A DNA stretch of 64,000 nucleotides from Tritrichomonas musculus (lineage: Eukaryota; Parabasalia; Tritrichomonadida; Tritrichomonadidae), in the NCBI GenBank assembly GCA_039105265.1, contig JAPFFF010000088.1:1-64000 (forward strand). Reading direction: 5' to 3'. Positions 55,601 to 64,000 of this stretch are shown piece by piece. Under the pieces are notes generated by a model, which was not told the origin of the DNA, did not search any database, and worked only from the letters and a program-made list of their open reading frames with translations. The stretch's first letter is position 1, and each line of letters begins with the position of its first letter. The translations under genes and the position numbers were made by a program.

Positions 55601-58600
55601 TGCAACGAGAACTGCAGTTGAATCATCAGATTCAACGAGAACTGCAGTTGAATCATCAGATTCAACGAGAACTGCAGTTGAATCATCAGATTCAACGAGA
55701 ACTGCAGTTGAATCATCAGATGCAACGACAACTGCAGTTGAATCATCAGATGCAACGACAACTGCAGTTGAATCATCAGATGCAACGAGAACTGCAGTTG
55801 AATCATCAGATTCAACGAGAACTGCAGTTTAATAATAAGATTCAACGAGAACTGCAGTTGAATCATCAGATGAAACAAGAACTGCAGTTGAATCATCAGA
55901 TGCAACAAGAACTGCAGTTGAATCATCAGATTCAACGAGAACTGCAGTTGAATCATCAGATTCAACGAGAACTGCAGTTGAACCATCAGATTCAACGAGA
56001 ACTACAGTTGAATCATCAGATTCAACGAGAACTGCAGTTGAATCATCAGATTCAACGAGAACTACAGTTGAATCATCAGATTCAACGAGAACTGCAGTTG
56101 AATCATCAGATGCAACGAGAACTACAGTTGAATCATCAGATTCAACGAGAACTGCAGTTGAATCATCAGATGCAACGACAACTGCAGTTGAATCATCAGA
56201 TGCAACGACAACTGCAGTTGAATCATCAGATTCAACGAGAACTGCAGTTGAATCATCAGATGCAACGAGAACTGCAGTTGAATCATCAGATTCAACGAGA
56301 ACTGCAGTTGAATCATCAGATGCAACAAGAACTGCAGTTGAATCATCAGATTCAACGAGAACTGCAGTTGAATCATCAGATGCAACGAGAACTGCAGTTG
56401 AATCATCAGATGCAACGAGAACTGCAGTTGAATCATCAGATGCAACGAGAACTGCAGTTGAATCATCAGATGCAACGAGAACTGCAGTTTAATAATAAGA
56501 TTCAACAAGAACTGCAGTTTAATCATAAGATTCAACGAGAACTGCAGTTTAATCATAAGATTCAACGAGAACTGCAGTTTAATAATAAGATTCAACAAGA
56601 ACTGCAGTTGAATCATCAGATGCAACGAGAACTGCAGTTGAATCATCAGATTCAACGAGAACTGCAGTTGAATCATCAGATTCAACGAGAACTGCAGTTG
56701 AATCATCAGATGCAACGAGAACTGCAGTTGAATCATCAGATGCAACGAGAACTGCAGTTGAATCATCAGATGCAACGAGAACTGCAGTTGAATCATCAGA
56801 TTCAACGAGAACTGCAGTTGAATCATCAGATGCAACGAGAACTGCAGTTGAACCATCAGATTCAACGAGAACTGCAGTTGAATCATCAGATGCAACGAGA
56901 ACTACAGTTGAATCATCAGATGCAACGAGAACTGCAGTTGAATCATCAGATGCAACGAGAACTGCAGTTGAATCATCAGATGCAACGAGAACTGCAGTTG
57001 AATCATCAGATTCAACGAGAACTGCAGTTGAACCATCAGATTCAACGAGAACTACAGTTGAATCATCAGATTCAACGAGAACTGCAGTTGAATCATCAGA
57101 TTCAACGAGAACTACAGTTGAATCATCAGATTCAACGAGAACTGCAGTTGAATCATCAGATGCAACGAGAACTACAGTTGAATCATCAGATTCAACGAGA
57201 ACTGCAGTTGAATCATCAGATGCAACGACAACTGCAGTTGAATCATCAGATGCAACGACAACTGCAGTTGAATCATCAGATTCAACGAGAACTGCAGTTG
57301 AATCATCAGATGCAACGAGAACTGCAGTTGAATCATCAGATTCAACGAGAACTGCAGTTTAATAATAAGATGAAACAAGAACTGCAGTTGAATCATCAGA
57401 TGCAACGAGAACTGCAGTTGAATCATCAGATGCAACGAGAACTGCAGTTGAATCATCAGATGCAACGACAACTGCAGTTGAATCATCAGATGCAACGAGA
57501 ACTGCAGTTGAATCATCAGATGCAACGAGAACTGCAGTTTAATAATAAGATGAAACAAGAACTGCAGTTGAATCATCAGATGCAACGACAACTGCAGTTG
57601 AATCATCAGATGCAACGAGAACTGCAGTTGAATCATCAGATGCAACGAGAACTGCAGTTGAATCATCAGATTCAACGAGAACTGCAGTTGAATCATCAGA
57701 TTCAACGAGAACTGCAGTTGAATCATCAGATGCAACGAGAACTGCAGTTGAATCATCAGATGCAACGAGAACTACAGTTGAATCATCAGATTCAACGAGA
57801 ACTGCAGTTGAACCATCAGATTCAACGAGAACTGCAGTTGAACCATCAGATTCAACGAGAACTGCAGTTGAATCATCAGATGCAACGAGAACTGCAGTTG
57901 AATCATCAGATGCAACGAGAACTGCAGTTTAATAATAAGATGCAACAAGAACTGCAGTTGAATCATCAGATGCAACGAGAACTGCAGTTGAATCATCAGA
58001 TGCAACGAGAACTGCAGTTGAATCATCAGATGCAGCGAGAACTGCAGTTGAATCATCAGATTCAACGAGAACTGCAGTTGAATCATCAGATTCAACGAGA
58101 ACTGCAGTTGAATCATCAGATGCAACGAGAACTGCAGTTGAATCATCAGATGCAACGAGAACTACAGTTGAATCATCAGATTCAACGAGAACTGCAGTTG
58201 AATCATCAGATTCAACGAGAACTGCAGTTGAATCATCAGATTCAACGAGAACTGCAGTTGAATCATCAGATGCAACGAGAACTGCAGTTGAATCATCAGA
58301 TTCAACGACAACTGCAGTTGAACCATCAGATTCAACGAGAACTGCAGTTGAATCATCAGATGCAACGAGAACTGCAGTTGAATCATCAGATGCAACGAGA
58401 ACTGCAGTTGAATCATCAGATTCAACGAGAACTGCAGTTGAATCATCAGATGCAACGAGAACTGCAGTTGAATCATCAGATTCAACGAGAACTGCAGTTG
58501 AACCATCAGATTCAACGAGAACTGCAGTTGAATCATCAGATGCAACGAGAACTGCAGTTGAATCATCAGATGCAACGAGAACTGCAGTTTAATAATAAGA

Positions 58601-59727
58601 TGCAACGAGAACTGCAGTTGAATCATCAGATGCAACGAGAACTGCAGTTGAATCATCAGATGCAACGAGAACTGCAGTTGAATCATCAGATGCAGCGAGA
58701 ACTGCAGTTTAATAATAAGATGAAACAAGAACTGCAGTTGAATCATCAGATGCAACGAGAACTGTAGTTGAATCATCAGATGCAACGAGAACTGCAGTTG
58801 AATCATCAGATGCAACGAGAACTGCAGTTGAATCATCAGATGCAGCGAGAACTGCAGTTGAATCATCAGATTCAACGACAACTGCAGTTGAACCATCAGA
58901 TGCAACAAGAACTGCAGTTGAATCATCAGATGCAACGAGAACTGCAGTTGAATCATCAGATGCAACGAGAACTGCAGTTGAATCATCAGATGCAGCGAGA
59001 ACTGCAGTTGAATCATCAGATGCAACGAGAACTGCAGTTGAATCATCAGATGCAGCGAGAACTGCAGTTGAATCATCAGATTCAACGAGAACTGCAGTTG
59101 AATCATCAGATTCAACGAGAACTGCAGTTGAATCATCAGATTCAACGAGAACTGCAGTTGAATCATCAGATGCAACGAGAACTGCAGTTGAATCATCAGA
59201 TTCAACGAGAACTGCAGTTGAATCATCAGATGCAACGAGAACTGCAGTTGAACCATCAGATTCAACGAGAACTGCAGTTGAATCATCAGATGCAACGAGA
59301 ACTACAGTTGAATCATCAGATTCAACGAGAACTGCAGTTGAATCATCAGATGCAACGAGAACTACAGTTGAATCATCAGATGCAACGAGAACTGCAGTTG
59401 AATCATCAGATGCAACGAGAACTGCAGTTGAATCATCAGATGCAACGAGAACTGCAGTTGAATCATCAGATGCAACGAGAACTGCAGTTGAATCATCAGA
59501 TTCAACGAGAACTGAAGTTTAATAATAAGATGAAACAAGAACTGCAGTTGAATCATCAGATTCAACGAGAACTGCAGTTGAATCATCAGATGCAACGAGA
59601 ACTGCAGTTGAATCATCAGATGCAACGAGAACTGCAGTTGAATCATCAGATTCAACGAGAACTGCAGTTGAATCATCAGATGCAACGAGAACTGCAGTTG
59701 AATCATCAGATGAAATAAGAACTGCAG
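40648..59727. repeat. Higher-order repeat copy 3, long form, 19,080 bp (636 units)
   Basis: From 40648 to about 57030 this copy matches copy 2 at an offset of 17,550 bp. From 54181 to its end it matches the window start at an offset of 54,180 bp. It therefore joins the body of the short form to the long-form tail. The TAA marker, expected at 58186 by the 17,550-bp period, lies instead at 59716, a shift of 1,530 bp (51 units). The first mismatch with the short form is the CTA variant in the unit at 57031, shared with the unit at 2851. The main divergence begins at 57451. Confidence 0.9.
57451..59160. repeat. 57-unit block specific to the long HOR form (second occurrence)
   Basis: This is the counterpart of 3271-4980 at an offset of 54,180 bp, with the same TAG (58765) and the same run of position-15 A>G units. 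Its presence here and absence from 22351-22530 and 39901-40080 shows that HOR length varies between adjacent copies of one array. Confidence 0.8.
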
Positions 59728-62700
59728 TTGAATCATCAGATTCAACGAGAACTGCAGTTGAACCATCAGATTCAACGAGAACTGCAGTTGAATCATCAGA
59801 TGCAACGACAACTGCAGTTGAATCATCAGATGCAACGAGAACTGCAGTTGAATCATCAGATGCAACGAGAACTGCAGTTGAATCATCAGATTCAACGAGA
59901 ACTGCAGTTGAATCATCAGATGCAACGACAACTGCAGTTGAATCATCAGATGCAACGAGAACTGCAGTTGAATCATCAGATGCAACGAGAACTGCAGTTG
60001 AATCATCAGATTCAACGAGAACTGCAGTTGAACCATCAGATTCAACGAGAACTGCAGTTGAATCATCAGATGCAACGAGAACTACAGTTGAATCATCAGA
60101 TTCAACGAGAACTGCAGTTGAATCATCAGATGCAACGAGAACTACAGTTGAATCATCAGATTCAACGAGAACTGCAGTTGAATCATCAGATGCAACAAGA
60201 ACTGCAGTTGAATCATCAGATTCAACGAGAACTGCAGTTGAATCATCAGATTCAACGAGAACTGCAGTTGAACCATCAGATTCAACGAGAACTACAGTTG
60301 AATCATCAGATTCAACGAGAACTGCAGTTGAATCATCAGATTCAACGAGAACTACAGTTGAATCATCAGATTCAACGAGAACTGCAGTTGAATCATCAGA
60401 TGCAACGAGAACTACAGTTGAATCATCAGATTCAACGAGAACTGCAGTTGAATCATCAGATGCAACGACAACTGCAGTTGAATCATCAGATGCAACGACA
60501 ACTGCAGTTGAATCATCAGATGCAACGAGAACTGCAGTTGAATCATCAGATGCAACGAGAACTGCAGTTTAATAATAAGATTCAACGAGAACTGCAGTTG
60601 AATCATCAGATGAAACAAGAACTGCAGTTGAATCATCAGATGCAACAAGAACTGCAGTTGAATCATCAGATTCAACGAGAACTGCAGTTGAATCATCAGA
60701 TTCAACGAGAACTGCAGTTGAACCATCAGATTCAACGAGAACTACAGTTGAATCATCAGATTCAACGAGAACTGCAGTTGAATCATCAGATTCAACGAGA
60801 ACTACAGTTGAATCATCAGATTCAACGAGAACTGCAGTTGAATCATCAGATGCAACGAGAACTACAGTTGAATCATCAGATTCAACGAGAACTGCAGTTG
60901 AATCATCAGATGCAACGACAACTGCAGTTGAATCATCAGATGCAACGACAACTGCAGTTGAATCATCAGATTCAACGAGAACTGCAGTTGAATCATCAGA
61001 TGCAACGAGAACTGCAGTTGAATCATCAGATTCAACGAGAACTGCAGTTGAATCATCAGATGCAACAAGAACTGCAGTTGAATCATCAGATTCAACGAGA
61101 ACTGCAGTTGAATCATCAGATGCAACGAGAACTGCAGTTGAATCATCAGATGCAACGAGAACTACAGTTGAATCATCAGATGCAACGAGAACTGCAGTTG
61201 AATCATCAGATGCAACGAGAACTGCAGTTTAATAATAAGATTCAACAAGAACTGCAGTTTAATCATAAGATTCAACGAGAACTGCAGTTTAATCATCAGA
61301 TTCAACGAGAACTGTAGTTTAATAATAAGATTCAACAAGAACTGCAGTTGAATCATCAGATGCAACGAGAACTGCAGTTGAATCATCAGATTCAACGAGA
61401 ACTGCAGTTGAATCATCAGATGCAACGAGAACTGCAGTTGAATCATCAGATGCAACGAGAACTGCAGTTGAATCATCAGATTCAACGAGAACTGCAGTTG
61501 AATCATCAGATGCAACGAGAACTGCAGTTGAACCATCAGATTCAACGAGAACTGCAGTTGAATCATCAGATGCAACGAGAACTACAGTTGAATCATCAGA
61601 TTCAACGAGAACTGCAGTTGAATCATCAGATTCAACAACGAGAACTGCAGTTGAATCATCAGATGCAACAAGAACTGCAGTTGAATCATCAGATTCAACG
61701 AGAACTGCAGTTGAATCATCAGATTCAACGAGAACTGCAGTTGAACCATCAGATTCAACGAGAACTACAGTTGAATCATCAGATTCAACGAGAACTGCAG
61801 TTGAATCATCAGATTCAACGAGAACTACAGTTGAATCATCAGATTCAACGAGAACTGCAGTTGAATCATCAGATGCAACGAGAACTACAGTTGAATCATC
61901 AGATTCAACGAGAACTGCAGTTGAATCATCAGATGCAACGACAACTGCAGTTGAATCATCAGATGCAACGACAACTGCAGTTGAATCATCAGATTCAACG
62001 AGAACTGCAGTTGAATCATCAGATGCAACGAGAACTGCAGTTGAATCATCAGATTCAACGAGAACTGCAGTTTAATAATAAGATGAAACAAGAACTGCAG
62101 TTGAATCATCAGATGCAACGAGAACTGCAGTTGAATCATCAGATGCAACGAGAACTGCAGTTGAATCATCAGATGCAACGACAACTGCAGTTGAATCATC
62201 AGATGCAACGAGAACTGCAGTTGAATCATCAGATGCAACGAGAACTGCAGTTTAATAATAAGATGAAACAAGAACTGCAGTTGAATCATCAGATGCAACG
62301 ACAACTGCAGTTGAATCATCAGATGCAACGAGAACTGCAGTTGAATCATCAGATGCAACGAGAACTGCAGTTGAATCATCAGATTCAACGAGAACTGCAG
62401 TTGAATCATCAGATTCAACGAGAACTGCAGTTGAATCATCAGATGCAACGAGAACTGCAGTTGAATCATCAGATGCAACGAGAACTACAGTTGAATCATC
62501 AGATTCAACGAGAACTGCAGTTGAACCATCAGATTCAACGAGAACTGCAGTTGAACCATCAGATTCAACGAGAACTGCAGTTGAATCATCAGATGCAACG
62601 AGAACTGCAGTTGAATCATCAGATGCAACGAGAACTGCAGTTTAATAATAAGATTCAACAAGAACTGCAGTTTAATCATAAGATTCAACGAGAACTGCAG

Positions 62701-64000
62701 TTTAATCATCAGATTCAACGAGAACTGCAGTTTAATAATAAGATTCAACAAGAACTGCAGTTGAATCATCAGATGCAACGAGAACTGCAGTTGAATCATC
62801 AGATTCAACGAGAACTGCAGTTGAATCATCAGATGCAACGACAACTGCAGTTGAATCATCAGATGCAACGAGAACTGCAGTTGAATCATCAGATTCAACG
62901 AGAACTGCAGTTGAATCATCAGATGCAACGAGAACTGCAGTTGAATCATCAGATGCAACGAGAACTGCAGTTGAATCATCAGATTCAACGAGAACTGCAG
63001 TTTAATAATAAGATGAAACAAGAACTGCAGTTGAATCATCAGATGCAACGAGAACTGCAGTTGAATCATCAGATGCAACGAGAACTGCAGTTGAATCATC
63101 AGATGCAACGACAACTGCAGTTGAATCATCAGATGCAACGAGAACTGCAGTTGAATCATCAGATGCAACGAGAACTGCAGTTTAATAATAAGATGAAACA
63201 AGAACTGCAGTTGAATCATCAGATGCAACGACAACTGCAGTTGAATCATCAGATGCAACGAGAACTGCAGTTGAATCATCAGATGCAACGAGAACTGCAG
63301 TTGAATCATCAGATTCAACGAGAACTGCAGTTGAATCATCAGATTCAACGAGAACTGCAGTTGAATCATCAGATGCAACGAGAACTGCAGTTGAATCATC
63401 AGATGCAACGAGAACTACAGTTGAATCATCAGATTCAACGAGAACTGCAGTTGAACCATCAGATTCAACGAGAACTGCAGTTGAACCATCAGATTCAACG
63501 AGAACTGCAGTTGAATCATCAGATGCAACGAGAACTGCAGTTGAATCATCAGATGCAACGAGAACTGCAGTTTAATAATAAGATTCAACAAGAACTGCAG
63601 TTTAATCATAAGATTCAACGAGAACTGCAGTTTAATCATCAGATTCAACGAGAACTGCAGTTTAATAATAAGATTCAACAAGAACTGCAGTTGAATCATC
63701 AGATGCAACGAGAACTGCAGTTGAATCATCAGATTCAACGAGAACTGCAGTTGAATCATCAGATGCAACGACAACTGCAGTTGAATCATCAGATGCAACG
63801 AGAACTGCAGTTGAATCATCAGATTCAACGAGAACTGCAGTTGAATCATCAGATGCAACGAGAACTGCAGTTGAATCATCAGATGCAACAAGAACTGCAG
63901 TTGAATCATCAGATTCAACGAGAACTGCAGTTGAATCATCAGATTCAACGAGAACTGCAGTTGAACCATCAGATTCAACGAGAACTACAGTTGAATCATC
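59728..64000. repeat. Higher-order repeat copy 4, 5' part, cut by the window edge
   Basis: This matches 5548-7440 at an offset of 54,180 bp up to 61620, then 7501 onward at an offset of 54,153 bp. The 27-bp change of offset comes from one missing unit plus a 3-bp insertion at 61621-61653. Beyond that point the A-rich quartets at 62644 and 63574 and the 930-bp tandem pair (62014-63873) recur as expected. The copy runs off the window end. Confidence 0.9.
61621..61653. repeat. The only off-length unit: 33 bp, with a CAA insertion
   Basis: Here ATT is followed by CAA CAA before CGA, where every other ATT unit has a single CAA. The unit is 33 bp and all downstream units are shifted by 3. Against 7411-7530, this copy has also lost one whole unit (the CTA-bearing one at 7441), a net loss of 27 bp. 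The extra triplet keeps frame 1 open and reads as one additional Gln. A simple CAA slippage is the likeliest cause. Confidence 0.92.

Larger units (their letters stand above)
1..64000. repeat. Giant tandem array of a 30-bp satellite/megasatellite unit
   Basis: The whole window is head-to-tail copies of one 30-bp unit whose majority form is bases 1-30. Up to 61620 every unit starts at a position of the form 30n+1, giving 2,054 units with no net indel. One 33-bp unit follows, then 78 more units and 7 bases. Recurring variants within the unit are: position 3 T>C; 4 C>A; 7 C>A; 12 G>T or A; 13 C>A; 15 A>G; 16 C>T; 17 G>A; 19 G>C; 24 G>A or T; 25 C>A or T; 30 G>T. Changes at 30, and at 4 and 7 of the next unit, are usually linked. 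There is no spacer, unique insertion or inverted segment, and both window edges lie inside the array. I do not recognise the unit as a named satellite family. No promoter, terminator, RNA gene or transposon can be supported anywhere in it. Confidence 0.99.
1..64000 (+). other. Near-continuous reading frame 1 (decapeptide NHQMQRELQL); coding status doubtful
   Basis: Frame 1 is in one register from end to end and encodes a Gln/Asn-rich decapeptide with Met/Ile, Leu and Leu/Phe at places 4, 8 and 10. It is interrupted by 19 stops of three types. CAG>TAG before an LNHQ unit occurs at 4585, 11515, 15655, 29065, 33205, 46615, 50755 and 58765. CAG>TAG before an FNNK unit occurs at 7135, 12055, 24685, 29605, 42235, 47155 and 61315. 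CAA>TAA occurs at 5536, 23086, 40636 and 59716. The longest segment is 50758-58767 (2,669 codons). No signal peptide, folded domain, non-repeat end, splice signal or promoter is visible. The period of 10 does not fit a simple heptad coiled coil. Openness follows from the unit lacking stops, so this is not evidence of a gene; I would not annotate a CDS. Confidence 0.15.

Noticed and set aside
50758-58767. A giant protein-coding gene of 2,669 codons, with similar long frames elsewhere on the + strand
   Set aside because: The frame is a mechanical result of a 30-bp unit (divisible by 3) without stops. It starts and ends inside the array, has no non-repeat domain, and shows no excess of synonymous variation. 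It is kept only as a low-confidence reading frame.
1-64000. CRISPR array, suggested by 30-bp direct repeats
   Set aside because: There are no spacers. Repeat follows repeat directly, and no cas-like sequence is present.
1-64000. Ciliate origin, because TAA/TAG as Gln would keep frame 1 open
   Set aside because: The same reassignment would open four of the six frames at once, since frame 3 and both minus frames are broken only by TAA or TAG. The fit is therefore not specific to a coding frame, and nothing else points to a ciliate.
1-64000. Telomeric repeat or known centromere satellite
   Set aside because: The unit lacks a G-rich telomere motif and no CENP-B box (TTCG....A..CGGG type) is present. 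Centromere identity would need location or chromatin data.
1-64000. Transposon-derived tandem repeats, LTRs or virus-like elements
   Set aside because: No transposase, reverse transcriptase, capsid or integrase coding sequence, terminal repeats or target-site duplications are present. All sequence is accounted for by the 30-bp unit.

Overview
The window is one uninterrupted tandem array of a 30-bp unit. It holds about 2,133 units with no flanking unique sequence, no recognisable gene, no RNA gene and no mobile element. The majority unit is bases 1-30 (43% GC). Read in frame 1 of the + strand it gives the decapeptide NHQMQRELQL. Units differ by about 15 recurring single-base substitutions. Unit length is exactly 30 bp everywhere except one 33-bp unit at 61621-61653.

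The organism cannot be named from this sequence. Kilobase-scale higher-order copies, apparently identical, in an array longer than 64 kb are typical of satellite or megasatellite DNA in a eukaryotic nuclear genome assembled from long reads. A giant repetitive gene in a prokaryote or eukaryote is a less likely alternative.

Layout: the array is a higher-order repeat (HOR). Using the unit after the rare TAA-bearing unit as an arbitrary phase mark, it reads as a partial copy (1-5547), two 17,550-bp copies (5548-23097 and 23098-40647), one 19,080-bp copy (40648-59727) and a partial copy (59728-64000). The 19,080-bp form, and the tail at 1-5547, carry 57 units (3271-4980 and 57451-59160) that the 17,550-bp forms replace with 6 units (22351-22530 and 39901-40080). 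Each HOR contains older duplications: a perfect-looking 930-bp head-to-tail pair (7861-9720), a 1,920-bp pair 4,920 bp apart, a 2,040-bp pair 4,140 bp apart, and a local 330-bp duplication near 18301.

Coding question: four of the six frames of the majority unit lack stops, so long open frames are expected by chance. Frame 1 of the + strand has the fewest interruptions: 19 stops, tracing to three ancestral C-to-T changes in Gln codons, with no TGA. The variants are not biased towards synonymous change in that frame. I treat the array as probably non-coding satellite, with a repetitive protein as an open minority hypothesis.
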